Positions 23,877-33,093 of a stretch of 64,000 nt of DNA are shown here, in pieces. The notes beneath the pieces were generated by a model. It saw nothing but the letters and a program-made list of their open reading frames with translations. It ran no database searches and was not told the DNA's origin. The position numbers were made by a program, and so were the translations under genes. Positions within the stretch are counted from its first letter, which is position 1. Every line of letters begins with the position of its first letter. The stretch is from NCBI GenBank assembly GCA_902776435.1, contig CACYQB010000013.1:42307-106306 (forward strand), written 5' to 3'. The DNA comes from an uncultured Bacteroidales bacterium (GTDB taxonomy: Bacteria > Bacteroidota > Bacteroidia > Bacteroidales > Muribaculaceae).

Positions 23877-23909
23877 TCTAAGACAAAAAAAGATTAATCC
23901 CTTTATACA

Positions 23910-23950
23910 AATCAGGGCTGACTCGATTGGGGTCAGCCCTGATTGTTTTC
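23910..23950 (+). terminator. Terminator of the alanine-rich lipoprotein gene
   Basis: Perfect 13-bp stem AATCAGGGCTGAC / GTCAGCCCTGATT (23910-23922 and 23932-23944) with a short loop, followed by GTTTTC. Confidence 0.85.
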
Positions 23951-23992
23951 ATGAATTGCCGCGACCAGGAGCCACAGCACGCATGAAACTTC

Positions 23993-24245
23993 ACCTAATG
24001 TAAGTTCGATGAAAATAAACTGCTGATACTCAGCTCCCCCTCTTGGATAAGAGGGGGCCGGGGGGCGTCGATACCGTCTAAGGCATCCACTGTCGCGGTA
24101 GCATCAACGCCCCTGCCCACTCCCCCTCCTCCGGCACTTCGTGCCATCTCCCCCCAGGCGGGGGAGGAGCTCCTCTCTAATCTTAGAGGGGGAGATGCTA
24201 ATGCGCTGATTTTTAGAGAATAATATTATCGAACTCACGTTACCT
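23993..24245. mobile_element. MITE-like element, copy B, with 4-bp target duplication
   Basis: The element spans 23997-24241 (245 bp) and is flanked by ACCT on both sides (23993-23996 and 24242-24245). The ends AATGTAAGTTCGAT and ATCGAACTCACGTT are inverted copies with two differences. It contains the same GC-rich core as copy A, but where A has the nested element it has a CCCCCTCTT-ggat-AAGAGGGGG hairpin. The right duplication overlaps the stop codon of the acetyltransferase gene (24244-24246), which is preserved. Both copies lie in the same orientation relative to the minus-strand gene whose 3' end they abut. Confidence 0.8.
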
Positions 24246-24771
24246 ATTGCTCTCGTCCTAACTGATAAGCCAGACGTTCGTCACCGTTGAGCAGGTAGAT
24301 GATTCCGCAATAGGTGAATCCGTAACGATCGATTACATGACGCATGATGACGTTGTCGCGATGGGTGTCGATGCGCAGATTACCGGCCACTTCCAAGCAG
24401 TAATCCATCACATCATTGAAAACGCCATGACTGCTGGCACTGCTGGCCAAACGGTGCACCACATAATAAGGCTTGTCATCCAGCCACTGGCCCTCATATA
24501 TATCCTTATAGGTCGGCTCGGGACCGGGGATAAAGGCAAAGGATGCCACGATTTCCCCACCCTCTTCCACACACAGGAAACAATGACCGTTGTCGATATC
24601 GGCCTCTATGGTCTCGCGACTGGGATAACCATCGGTCCACTGGTTCATGTTTCCACTGGAGCGCATGATGCCGCGCGCCTCCTCAACGAGCCGCATAATC
24701 ACCGGCACATCGCTCTTCACAGCCTTCCTAATCATCCTATTCATAACAGTATGGTTTTTTAATGAATTCAT
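24244..24771 (-). CDS. GNAT-family N-acetyltransferase
   Basis: A 175-aa protein with a GNAT fold: the N-terminal MIRKAVKSDVPVIMRLVEEA helix region, a central beta strand FLCVEEGGEIVASFAF, and a C-terminal RYGFTYCG segment. The acetyl-CoA loop (about residues 115-130) is weakly conserved, so the substrate is unknown. The ATG at 24771 overlaps the stop of the M3 peptidase gene (ATGA). Internal ATGs at 24744 and 24735 would give a more typical GNAT start, so the exact start is uncertain. Its 3' end is the insertion site of MITE copy B. Confidence 0.85.
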   Translation of the reverse strand: MNSLKNHTVMNRMIRKAVKSDVPVIMRLVEEARGIMRSSGNMNQWTDGYPSRETIEADIDNGHCFLCVEEGGEIVASFAFIPGPEPTYKDIYEGQWLDDKPYYVVHRLASSASSHGVFNDVMDYCLEVAGNLRIDTHRDNVIMRHVIDRYGFTYCGIIYLLNGDERLAYQLGREQ

Positions 24772-26816
24772 TTCGTGGGGATAATGCCGTCACGGCGCAT
24801 CATGGCGTCGATGTGCGGCTCGCGTCCACGGAAGCGCTTATAAAGCGTCATCGGAGCCTCGGTGCCGCCACGAGAGAGGACATTATCCACCCAAGAGCGG
24901 GCTGTCTCACGATTAAAGATGCCATCCTCCTGGAACTTGGAAAAAGCATCACACTCTATCACCTCGGCCCACTTGTATCCATAGTAGCCAGCGGCATATC
25001 CGCCCGAGAAAATGTGGGTGAACTGTGGCGACATGATACAGCCGTCAACAGGTTCAAAAGCCTGTACATCTTTCACTGCATCATATTCAAACTTGAAATC
25101 GTCACCCTCATAAGGCTCACTGATACTGTGCCAAGCCATGTCAATATAGCCAAATCCCAACTGACGCACACAGGCATAGGCGGCACCATACTGTGACGAC
25201 GCCAGCAGGCGGTCGATTAACTCCTGCGGAACGGGGGCGCCCGTCTGGTAATGGCGTGCAAAACTGTCCAGGAATTCGCGCTCATAGACGTAATTCTCAT
25301 TGAACTGTGAGGGTACCTCGACAAAGTCACGATAGACGTTAGTTCCCGAAAGCGACTGATACTTGCAACGGGTCAACAACTGATGCAAGGCGTGGCCAAA
25401 CTCATGCATAAACGTCTCGACCTCACGCACAGTGAGCAATGATGGCTTGGTTTCGGTAGGACGGGAGAAGTTCATCGTCAGTGTCACCAATGGACGCACG
25501 TCGTTGCCGTAATCGTCGATATACTGTTCACGGAAACTCGTCATCCATGCCCCACTCTGCTTGGTAGCACGCGGGAAGAAATCCAGGTACAGCATGCCCA
25601 CGGCCTTGCCGTCCTCGTCGGTCACGTCATATACTTCGACCTCGGGGTGGAATACTTGGGCATCATAATTGGGCACAAAACGCAAGCCGTACATCCGAGA
25701 AGCGAAACCAAAAACGCCCATGGTCACACGGCTCAACTCGAAATAGGGCCTCAACAACTCGTCGTTGATTTCAAACATCGAGTCCTTTTCTTTATTGCTG
25801 TAGTAACTATAGTCCCACAGCATGATTTTGACAGGCTTACCCTCAAGTTCGCTGGCAAACCTGGTCAGGCGTTGCATCTCCTCGCGCTCAACAGGCAGAT
25901 AGGCGTCACGCAACTGGTTAAGCATGTCATAGACAGCAGCGGGCGTTTCAGCCATCGTGTGCTGTAATTTGTGCTCGGCAAAGGTATCGCGTCCCATCAG
26001 GTTTGCAATTGCCAAGCGGACATTGGCAATGTCGCGCAACACGTCCAGATTGTTATATTCACCACTGGTACACTGGCGGTTGTACATCTTATACAACTTC
26101 TCGCGCAGGTCTCGGCGGTCACTATATTTCATAAAGGGGATATAACTTGGTGCATCAAGTGTCACAAGCCAAGCGTCTTCACGCCCTTTATCCTTGGCGG
26201 CTTGCTTGGCGGCGTCAAGAACACTTTCAGGCAATCCGGCCAAATCGTCCTCTGACAACCACAATTCAAACCTCGGGGTTTCCTTGAGGGCATTCTGGTC
26301 AAATTTCAACGTCAATTCGGTCAAGCGCTTTGACAATTCACGGTAGAGTTCACGGTCTTCACCTTGCAAGTTGGCACCACTACGCACAAAGCCATCATAG
26401 GTTTCACGCATGAGCATCTGGTCCTCAACATCATGTCGCGAGGCATCAAAGTGGTCATGGACATGTTTCACACGCTGCCATAACTGCTCGTTGAGCGTGA
26501 TGTTGTTGAAATGGGTGCTCAGTATCGGTGCCATGCGGCTGCTCACTGCCATAAAGACATCATCGGCATTGGCCGACAGCATGGGATAAAAAACGCCTAA
26601 CACACGGTTCAGCATTGAGCCGGCACGTTCAAGTGCCACGACGGTGTTTTCAAACGTCGCCTCTGCCTGATTCTCGGCAATCGCCTTAACTTCGGCATCA
26701 TGTTCCTCGATGCCACGCAGGATGGCAGGCTCATAATCGGCAGTAGTGATGCGGTCAAACGGCACTGCCCCACCCGTTGTCCTAAACGGCTTATAAAAAA
26801 TATTGTCCTCTATCAT
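24768..26816 (-). CDS. dcp: M3-family peptidyl-dipeptidase (Dcp-like)
   Basis: A 682-aa zinc metallopeptidase. The active site HEFGHALH lies in the last third, followed by the glutamate ligand in the FVEVPSQFNE stretch, as in Dcp/oligopeptidase A. It has no signal peptide, so it is cytoplasmic and degrades short peptides to dipeptides or amino acids. The length matches the family. It starts 25 bp after mutS2 and probably shares its promoter. Confidence 0.93.
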   Translation of the reverse strand: MIEDNIFYKPFRTTGGAVPFDRITTADYEPAILRGIEEHDAEVKAIAENQAEATFENTVVALERAGSMLNRVLGVFYPMLSANADDVFMAVSSRMAPILSTHFNNITLNEQLWQRVKHVHDHFDASRHDVEDQMLMRETYDGFVRSGANLQGEDRELYRELSKRLTELTLKFDQNALKETPRFELWLSEDDLAGLPESVLDAAKQAAKDKGREDAWLVTLDAPSYIPFMKYSDRRDLREKLYKMYNRQCTSGEYNNLDVLRDIANVRLAIANLMGRDTFAEHKLQHTMAETPAAVYDMLNQLRDAYLPVEREEMQRLTRFASELEGKPVKIMLWDYSYYSNKEKDSMFEINDELLRPYFELSRVTMGVFGFASRMYGLRFVPNYDAQVFHPEVEVYDVTDEDGKAVGMLYLDFFPRATKQSGAWMTSFREQYIDDYGNDVRPLVTLTMNFSRPTETKPSLLTVREVETFMHEFGHALHQLLTRCKYQSLSGTNVYRDFVEVPSQFNENYVYEREFLDSFARHYQTGAPVPQELIDRLLASSQYGAAYACVRQLGFGYIDMAWHSISEPYEGDDFKFEYDAVKDVQAFEPVDGCIMSPQFTHIFSGGYAAGYYGYKWAEVIECDAFSKFQEDGIFNRETARSWVDNVLSRGGTEAPMTLYKRFRGREPHIDAMMRRDGIIPTK

Positions 26817-26841
26817 TTTTTTCAGTAATATCTAAACCAAA

Positions 26842-29298
26842 TCATTCCAATTCGACGACAGTAATCCCTGCCCCGCCAAATTGCACATGCTCATCACGGT
26901 AAGACTTTACACCATTGACCGAGTGCAGGTAATTGCGGATAGCCACCTTGAGCGCCCCGGTGCCAGTGCCATGCAGGATGCGTACTCGCTGAGCGTTAAA
27001 CTGGATGGCGTCGTCGATAAAATAAGTAATCGCCTGCAAGGCCTCATCGGCACGCATGCCACGCACATCGATGTCGGGCTTGAAATTCAACTGACGGGTA
27101 CGAATCTCGTCGGTCGTCTTACGGCCTAAAGACTCGACCTTAGGCGTCTTTTCCTTGCGCATCGTACGTTCCACCTTGTCGGCCTCGATGCGCGTCTTGA
27201 TGTTGCCAAATGCCACCAGGGCATATTTCTCATCAATGCTAATGAGTGTACCCACGGTTGTCGTACCCTTCAGCACCACATTGTCACCGGCTTGCAAGGG
27301 ACGGTCCTTGGCAACCTGTTTAGGTGGCGTTTTCTTCTTGGGCGGCTTGCGGTGGGCCTTATCCTTGGGTGTGAGTTCCTTGAGACGCTCAGGTGCCTCG
27401 GGTTCCTCGGCATTCAGCCTCTGTTTGAATTCATCGAGTTGGCGGCGAAGTTCCTTGGTTCGCTCCTTCTCGGCCTGCTCGTTACGTATTGCTTTGATAG
27501 TGCGCTCAATCTGGGCATTGCTGGTGCGCAGAATCTCCTCGGCCTCGTTGCGCGCGTCGTGGATAATCTGGCGATGCTCGGCGCGAATATTGTCCAATCG
27601 CTCGTCATAGTCAGCAATCATTTGATCCAGACGTTTCTCCTTGGCTCGCACGTCCTGACGCTTGTTCTCCCAGTAACGGCGGTCGCGAACGATATCAAGC
27701 AGGTATTTATCCATATTGATGTAGTCACTGCCTACGATTTCGCTTGCTTTTTCAATCACCTGCTGCGGCAAACCTGTCTTGCGGGCGATCTCGATGGCAA
27801 ACGAACTGCCAGGATAGCCAATCGACAACTGGAACAACGGCTGCATGCGCTGGCGGTCGTAAAGCATCGCGCCATTGACAACGCCATCGGTTTCCTCAGC
27901 AAAATGTTTCAGATTCTGGTAGTGGGTAGTGATTACACCCATCACCTGATGTTCGTTCAACTGTTCGAGTATAGATTGAGCGATAGCCCCTCCGATCTGC
28001 GGTTCAGTGCCACTGCCCATCTCGTCAATGAGTATGAGGGTTTCCTTTCCACCCTTGGCCAGGAACAATTTCATGTTCTGCAGGTGGCTGCTATAGGTAC
28101 TCAAGTCATTCTCGATGCTCTGTTGGTCACCGATGTCGATGAAAATGTCACGGAAGATACCCATGTGGGAATTGTCCCTCAAGGTGGGCAACAAGCCGCA
28201 CTGCATCATGTATTGCACCACGCCTACAGTCTTGAGGCATACTGATTTGCCACCAGCATTGGGTCCCGAGATAACCAGAATGCGGTCCTGCTTATTCAGA
28301 TTGATGTTCAAGGGCACCACCTCCTTGCCCTGACTCCTTAATGAGAGCATCAAGGCAGGATGGATGGCGGTGTACCATTCGATGACGGGTTTACGGTCCA
28401 CATGGCACATCTGCGCGCCCACGTCACGGGCAAATAAAGCTTTGGCTCGGATGAAATCCAGTTGTCCCAATGTCTCCAGCACACCTGCCAACTCAGAGAG
28501 ATGAGGCCTGATCTGGTCGGTCACCTCAGTAAGGATACGGATGATTTCGCGGGCAATCTCGGCCTCGGTCTCGCGAATACGGTTATTGGCTTCGACTATG
28601 GCATCAGGCTCGATAAACACGGTCTTACCCGTAGCGCTCTCGTCGTGCACGATTCCGTGAAGTTTACGCTTGTTCATCGCGCTCACTGGCAGCACCAAAC
28701 GACCATCACGCAACGAAGGCTGTACATCATTCTCGAGGATGCCATCCTGTTTGCCCTGGGCGATGATGCGCCGCAAGGTGCCATTGATGCTACTGGTCAC
28801 ACGAGCGATGGAGATGCGCAATTCATGCAAATGGGGGGATGCAGTATCCTTGATATTACCAGCCTTGTCAAGCACATGACCGATGGCTTGGTTTAGTTCA
28901 GGAAATGCCTGCAAGCCGCTTGTCAATTCTCGCAACCGAGGATAGGAGGACTGCCCTTCGTTGTCATTGGCGAAGAATCGCACCACTTGACTCACGGTCA
29001 CCAACAGGCGCTGCAAGTCGAACAGACGCTCGGCCGACAGAAAGGTGCCCGGGGTAGACACCTCCTTGAGGACTACGCGCAGGTCAAAGTAGTAACTCAA
29101 CGGAAACTCCTTGCCCGTCTGCACGATAGACAAGAATTCGTTGGTCTCCTCCAACCATCGCAGCACTTCATCACGACGCGTGGAAAAACGCAACTGTGGC
29201 ACATTGGCAGCACCCAATGCACTCACACAGTGTCTTTCCAGCTCACGCCTCACAGCATCAAAGCCAATCTTTGTCTCGAAGTTTTCGGGATAAATCAT
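26842..29298 (-). CDS. mutS2: MutS2 ATPase/endonuclease
   Basis: An 818-aa MutS-family ATPase without the mismatch-recognition domain. Walker A GPNAGGKS and Walker B ILIDEMGSGTEP are clear. They are followed by a long coiled coil (about 510-640), a KOW-like linker and a C-terminal Smr nuclease domain with DVRGMRADEA and LHGTGTGAL. MutS2 acts on branched DNA to suppress recombination and, in some bacteria, rescues collided ribosomes. The gene is complete and heads a run with the M3 peptidase and GNAT genes. Confidence 0.95.
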   Translation of the reverse strand: MIYPENFETKIGFDAVRRELERHCVSALGAANVPQLRFSTRRDEVLRWLEETNEFLSIVQTGKEFPLSYYFDLRVVLKEVSTPGTFLSAERLFDLQRLLVTVSQVVRFFANDNEGQSSYPRLRELTSGLQAFPELNQAIGHVLDKAGNIKDTASPHLHELRISIARVTSSINGTLRRIIAQGKQDGILENDVQPSLRDGRLVLPVSAMNKRKLHGIVHDESATGKTVFIEPDAIVEANNRIRETEAEIAREIIRILTEVTDQIRPHLSELAGVLETLGQLDFIRAKALFARDVGAQMCHVDRKPVIEWYTAIHPALMLSLRSQGKEVVPLNINLNKQDRILVISGPNAGGKSVCLKTVGVVQYMMQCGLLPTLRDNSHMGIFRDIFIDIGDQQSIENDLSTYSSHLQNMKLFLAKGGKETLILIDEMGSGTEPQIGGAIAQSILEQLNEHQVMGVITTHYQNLKHFAEETDGVVNGAMLYDRQRMQPLFQLSIGYPGSSFAIEIARKTGLPQQVIEKASEIVGSDYINMDKYLLDIVRDRRYWENKRQDVRAKEKRLDQMIADYDERLDNIRAEHRQIIHDARNEAEEILRTSNAQIERTIKAIRNEQAEKERTKELRRQLDEFKQRLNAEEPEAPERLKELTPKDKAHRKPPKKKTPPKQVAKDRPLQAGDNVVLKGTTTVGTLISIDEKYALVAFGNIKTRIEADKVERTMRKEKTPKVESLGRKTTDEIRTRQLNFKPDIDVRGMRADEALQAITYFIDDAIQFNAQRVRILHGTGTGALKVAIRNYLHSVNGVKSYRDEHVQFGGAGITVVELE

Positions 29299-29302
29299 GT
29301 GA

Positions 29303-29310
29303 CAAAATTA
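29303..29310 (-). promoter_or_regulatory. mutS2 promoter
   Basis: The minus-strand -7 box TAATTTTG is only 5 nt from the ATG. This would give a leaderless or nearly leaderless transcript, so it is tentative. Confidence 0.35.
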
Positions 29311-29340
29311 GTCATTTTTCGTCATTCGGCGAAATATTTG

Positions 29341-29437
29341 TATATTTGCGGCATCATCAATCAAATCTTATCTATCTGATCCGGGAAAAACAGTGCTCCG
29401 TTGGCTGCGCTAACAGCCATAACGGAGCGCTTTTTTA
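29341..29437 (+). ncRNA. Candidate small RNA (promoter to terminator, no ORF)
   Basis: A plus-strand -7 box TATATTTG (29341-29348) predicts transcription from about 29354. An intrinsic terminator follows at 29392-29437: GCTCCGTT (29395-29402) pairs with AACGGAGC (29421-29428), an inner GGCTG/CAGCC stem caps it, and TTTTTT comes after. Nothing on the plus strand upstream needs this terminator, because mutS2 runs the other way, and the next gene has its own promoter at 29480. The transcript would be about 80 nt and has no start codon. Confidence 0.45.
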
Positions 29438-29479
29438 TTTTTATCTTACCAAATTACCCATTATTCAAAATAATATGAT

Positions 29480-29487
29480 TATCTTTG
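29480..29487 (+). promoter_or_regulatory. Promoter of the C1 peptidase gene
   Basis: The -7 box is TATCTTTG, 58 nt before the ATG, with an AT-rich leader. Confidence 0.65.
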
Positions 29488-29544
29488 CGTGTTTTAACCA
29501 TTTAAAGTAATTAACCTAAATATATTTTTAACTAACAAAACTGT

Positions 29545-30750
29545 ATGAAAAAATTATTTTTAGCAATGCTTGCCTCGGTCATCGCTATTAACGTCATGGC
29601 CGACGACAAAGTTGTCATTCCCGACAGCACCGGTTTCAAATTCACCGACACTAAGGTTATCAAGCACACCCCCGTCAAGGACCAGAACAAGTCCGGTACG
29701 TGCTGGTGCTACTCGACCAACTCCTTCTTTGAGAATGAGATCCTGCGCCTCACCGGCAAGGAGGTTCACCTGAGCGAGGGCTTTGTGGTTAACCACTGCT
29801 ACTATGACAAGGCCATCAAGTACATCCGCTTGGATGGCACTATCAACTTTGCCGAGGGTGGCGCTGCCGAAGATGTGCCCTACGTATGGCGCAAATACGG
29901 TATGGTGCCCAACGAGGTGTACACCGGCATGACCTATGGTGACAAGAAGTTTGATACCCACGAGTTGACCACACTGCTGAGCGGCTATGTCGGCACTATC
30001 AACAAGAACAGCCGCGGCAAGCTCACTCCCGCCTGGATGGACGGTCTGAAGGGTATTCTCGACGGTTACATGGGCAAGATGCCCGAGAACTTCGTGTATG
30101 AGGGCAAGACCTACACCCCGCAGACTTGGGCTGCCAGCCTGGGCCTGAACATGGATGATTATGTACCCATTGCATCGTTTACCCACCACCCCTACTATCA
30201 GCCCTTCATCCTTGAGGTGGCCGACAACTGGTTGTGGTCCAGCTATCAGAACGTACCCATCGACGAGCTGCTCGAGATTGCCAACTATGCCATCGACAAC
30301 GGCTACAGCATCGCTTGGGGCTCTGACGTGAGCGAGAAAGGCTTCAAGTGGCGCAATGGTTATGCTATCCTGCCCGTCAAGAAGGACGTTCCAGATGCAG
30401 AGGGTACCGACATGGCACGTTGGGCACAGCTCAGCGACAAGGACCGTGAGGCCGAGCTTTGGGACATCAAGGGCCCGGTAAAAGAGCAGTGGGTAACCCC
30501 TGAAGAGCGTCAAGAGATGTTCGACAACAAGGAGACCACCGACGACCATGGCATGGTCATCATGGGCAAGGCTGTTGACCAGGAAGGCAACAAGTACTTC
30601 AAGGTGCAGAACAGCTGGGATACCAACCAGTTGTATGAAGGCTACTTCTACTGCAGCGAGGCCTTCTTCCGCGCCAAGACTTTGAACATCCTCGTTCACA
30701 AGGATGCCATCCCTGCCAAGATTGCTAAGAAGATGGGCATCAAGAAGTAA
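29545..30750 (+). CDS. Periplasmic C1B cysteine peptidase (PepC/bleomycin-hydrolase type)
   Basis: A 401-aa papain-like peptidase with a signal peptide (MKKLFLAMLASVIAINVMAD), so it acts in the periplasm or outside. The nucleophile Cys53 lies in NKSGTCWCYS, the catalytic His in DDHGMVIMGK and the Asn in VQNSWDTN. The order and spacing match aminopeptidase C, which is normally a cytoplasmic hexamer; exported versions are common in Bacteroidales and probably take part in peptide scavenging. Codon use is strongly biased (GAG, AAG, AAC), suggesting high expression. A terminator follows. Confidence 0.9.
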   Translation: MKKLFLAMLASVIAINVMADDKVVIPDSTGFKFTDTKVIKHTPVKDQNKSGTCWCYSTNSFFENEILRLTGKEVHLSEGFVVNHCYYDKAIKYIRLDGTINFAEGGAAEDVPYVWRKYGMVPNEVYTGMTYGDKKFDTHELTTLLSGYVGTINKNSRGKLTPAWMDGLKGILDGYMGKMPENFVYEGKTYTPQTWAASLGLNMDDYVPIASFTHHPYYQPFILEVADNWLWSSYQNVPIDELLEIANYAIDNGYSIAWGSDVSEKGFKWRNGYAILPVKKDVPDAEGTDMARWAQLSDKDREAELWDIKGPVKEQWVTPEERQEMFDNKETTDDHGMVIMGKAVDQEGNKYFKVQNSWDTNQLYEGYFYCSEAFFRAKTLNILVHKDAIPAKIAKKMGIKK

Positions 30751-30779
30751 TTCCATCTCTTAACAAAACGAATGACTAT

Positions 30780-30822
30780 CGAGGCCTGCAAACATGTCGG
30801 TTTGCGGGCCTCGCGTTTTATT
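30780..30822 (+). terminator. Terminator of the C1 peptidase gene
   Basis: A 14-bp stem CGAGGCCTGCAAAC / GTTTGCGGGCCTCG (one U-G pair) with a 6-nt loop, followed by CGTTTTATTT. Confidence 0.85.
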
Positions 30823-30860
30823 TACGCCAGCCACGGCATTGACATTTGCCAATAATGTAT

Positions 30861-30868
30861 TAACTTTG
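30861..30868 (+). promoter_or_regulatory. Promoter of the GT-C membrane protein gene
   Basis: The -7 box is TAACTTTG, 30 nt before the ATG. Confidence 0.5.
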
Positions 30869-30897
30869 CATCCAGTAATATCAAAATTGACCCGATC

Positions 30898-32442
30898 ATG
30901 ATAACCGACCGACTTGACCACGCACGCAGCAACGTGCCTGCCATCTTAGCGATTACAGTTTTTGCAATACTTGCGATACTGCTCACCTCGTGGGACTCTT
31001 ATCTCTATGATCTGTGGCAACACCATGACGTCATCTGGTTCTACGCCTGCGGCAAGGCTTGGATGAACGGCATGACACCCTATGTCGATTTTGCGGACAG
31101 CAAGGGACCGCTGCTGTGGCTCATCTATGGTATTGGTTACCTGTTGAGTCCCCATGACTACGTGGGATGTTTCTGGATTGCATGCGTGCTTTATGCCGTC
31201 ATTTTCTACTATTGCTACAAGTGTGCGCTCATTTTCACGCGCGACGTGCGCCTATCGCTGGTTGCCGTGGTGCTGTCGGCATTGTTCTTCCTCAGCTATT
31301 TCACCCACATCGAGGTGAGAACCGAGGACTTCTGCTATCCTGCTATGTTGGCCGTACTCTACAGGTTTATGCGGCACACTTTCTCGCACGAGGAAAGTCG
31401 TCGCTTTGCCCGTCAGTCCGCCATTGTGCTTGGAGTAGCATTAGGCTATACTTTTCTTATCAAGTACAGTTGCACGCTCATGCTAGCCATCTTCATCCCC
31501 TACTTCTGCATCGTGGTGTCTAGTCGATGCAGCTACTCCGTCTGGCGAGCCATTGGGTGGTGCGCCCTCGCTTGTGTACTCACCGTGTTGCCGATGGTCA
31601 TCGTTTTGGCCGTACAGGGCTGCCTGAGTGAATTCATTAACGAGTATTTCCTAGTCACAGCCAGCACATTTGATAACATGAACGGCACATGGATTACCGC
31701 AAGGGGAGTGTTGAAGATGTTCTTGGGTAAGCGCCTGGCCATCTTCTCCCTGTGCATGGTTGCTGGCATGGTCTTATACTTGATGCGTGCCACGACCCAC
31801 CGCATCTGGGCCGTGTTAGCCTTCATCTGGTTCTTAGCAGTCATCATGCTCAACGGTACTGATGCCATCTACTTCAACGTCCTCTCGGTATTCACAGTGC
31901 TTTTTGCCGGAATTATTGCCCAGTTACTTGGACGCTGGTTCCACCACTGGGCCGTCATCCTGCCGTTGGCCATAGCCGTACTTGCCGCATTATTCTACAT
32001 GACCGACCGATCGTCGTTGTTCAACAGCCGCACTCCGCAGCAGGATGCCTGGTACTACTACTCCACGCTGATGCAACAATATGACAAGCCACGCACGCTC
32101 TACCTGATGTGCCACGACCACGGCGAAGGCGTTCCCAGCGAGGCTCTACCCGCCTGTAAGTATTGGAGCCTGCAAGTGGGTCACACCCAAGAAATGCTAG
32201 ATGACCAACTTGATGCCGTCAAGCAGCAGCGCAGCGACGTCGTCTTTGTCATGTCCGACAACGCCGAGATGGTCGCACTTCTCGATGCCACAGGTTACCA
32301 CCGCTATGACTTTACCGACGCTGGCATCGGCTACAAGCAGTATCCACGCTATCTCCTCTACAGCCGCCGTCCTCTTGACACCAAAGCCTTCAAGGTGCCC
32401 ACTCCCACTGACATCTTGTTGAAACGCCACAAACTTTCATGA
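30898..32442 (+). CDS. GT-C/PMT-like integral membrane glycosyltransferase
   Basis: A 514-aa protein with about 10-11 membrane segments. The first periplasmic loop carries PYVDFADSKGPLLWLIYGIG, matching the conserved D-x-KGP loop of GT39/GT-C-type transferases that use polyprenyl-phosphate sugars. The C-terminal 120 residues form a soluble periplasmic domain. It probably adds a sugar to a lipid or protein on the outer face of the inner membrane. It is a single-gene unit, and no partner synthase is next to it. Confidence 0.78.
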   Translation: MITDRLDHARSNVPAILAITVFAILAILLTSWDSYLYDLWQHHDVIWFYACGKAWMNGMTPYVDFADSKGPLLWLIYGIGYLLSPHDYVGCFWIACVLYAVIFYYCYKCALIFTRDVRLSLVAVVLSALFFLSYFTHIEVRTEDFCYPAMLAVLYRFMRHTFSHEESRRFARQSAIVLGVALGYTFLIKYSCTLMLAIFIPYFCIVVSSRCSYSVWRAIGWCALACVLTVLPMVIVLAVQGCLSEFINEYFLVTASTFDNMNGTWITARGVLKMFLGKRLAIFSLCMVAGMVLYLMRATTHRIWAVLAFIWFLAVIMLNGTDAIYFNVLSVFTVLFAGIIAQLLGRWFHHWAVILPLAIAVLAALFYMTDRSSLFNSRTPQQDAWYYYSTLMQQYDKPRTLYLMCHDHGEGVPSEALPACKYWSLQVGHTQEMLDDQLDAVKQQRSDVVFVMSDNAEMVALLDATGYHRYDFTDAGIGYKQYPRYLLYSRRPLDTKAFKVPTPTDILLKRHKLS

Positions 32443-32498
32443 ACAGTAAACGTTACGCCAAATCAAGGAAAACGCTTCACTGTTCAGTAAAAAAGTAT

Positions 32499-32506
32499 TA
32501 CCTTTG
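32499..32506 (+). promoter_or_regulatory. ridA promoter
   Basis: The -7 box is TACCTTTG, 50 nt before the ATG. Confidence 0.6.
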
Positions 32507-32556
32507 CAGTATCTAATTAACTCACATTATTAACAACAATACAACTTATCAAATCA

Positions 32557-32934
32557 ATGAAAGCATTAAACACCGATAAGGCACCCGCTGCCATTGGTCC
32601 TTACAGCCAGGCTATCCGCACTGGCAACATCGTCTTCGTTTCAGGCCAGCTGCCCATCATCCCCGAGACAGGTTCATTCCCCGAGGGAGGTGTTCAGGAG
32701 CAAACCCACCAGAGCCTTAAGAATGCCCGTGCCATTCTCCAGAGCGAGGGCCTCGACCTTAAGGATGTGGTGAAGACTACCGTGTTCCTGAGCGACATTG
32801 CCAATTTTGGCCCCATGAATGAAGTTTATGCCGAATACTTCACCGCTCCCTACCCTGCCCGCTGCGCCTTCGCAGTCAAGGATCTTCCCAAGGGCGCCCT
32901 TGTTGAGATCGAACTCATCGCCGAAGCCAAATAA
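32557..32934 (+). CDS. ridA: RidA enamine/imine deaminase
   Basis: A 125-aa YjgF/YER057c/UK114-family protein that hydrolyses reactive 2-aminoacrylate and related enamines released by PLP enzymes. The key arginine is Arg102 in PARCAFAVKDLP, the equivalent of Escherichia coli Arg105. The substrate loop GPYSQAI and the C-terminal ALVEIELIA are conserved. It is a cytoplasmic trimer in characterised relatives. Confidence 0.95.
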   Translation: MKALNTDKAPAAIGPYSQAIRTGNIVFVSGQLPIIPETGSFPEGGVQEQTHQSLKNARAILQSEGLDLKDVVKTTVFLSDIANFGPMNEVYAEYFTAPYPARCAFAVKDLPKGALVEIELIAEAK

Positions 32935-32963
32935 AACACCTGGTTTCAGGTACCAATTATAGC

Positions 32964-33016
32964 CCAAATGGCCATGAAGTAACCATCAATAATTGGTGGT
33001 AATTCATGGCCATTGG
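32964..33016 (+). terminator. Long hairpin after ridA, possible terminator
   Basis: CCAAATGGCCATGAA pairs with TTCATGGCCATTGG (one bulged A), and an inner AACCATC/GGTGGT stem extends it. Only TGTTATTTG follows, so termination may be weak. Confidence 0.45.
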
Positions 33017-33037
33017 TGTTATTTGAAAACTTTTCAT

Positions 33038-33045
33038 TATCTTTG
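33038..33045 (+). promoter_or_regulatory. gpmI promoter
   Basis: The -7 box is TATCTTTG, 48 nt before the ATG. Confidence 0.6.
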
Positions 33046-33093
33046 CGGTTCAAAAATCAGGTTTAACACAAAATTTAGGTAAAATATTCTATC

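Noticed and set aside
29560-30756. A 398-codon minus-strand open frame covering the C1 peptidase gene
   Set aside because: It exists because the peptidase uses a narrow codon set that avoids stops in the opposite strand. The plus-strand protein has a signal peptide, the catalytic triad, a promoter and a terminator.
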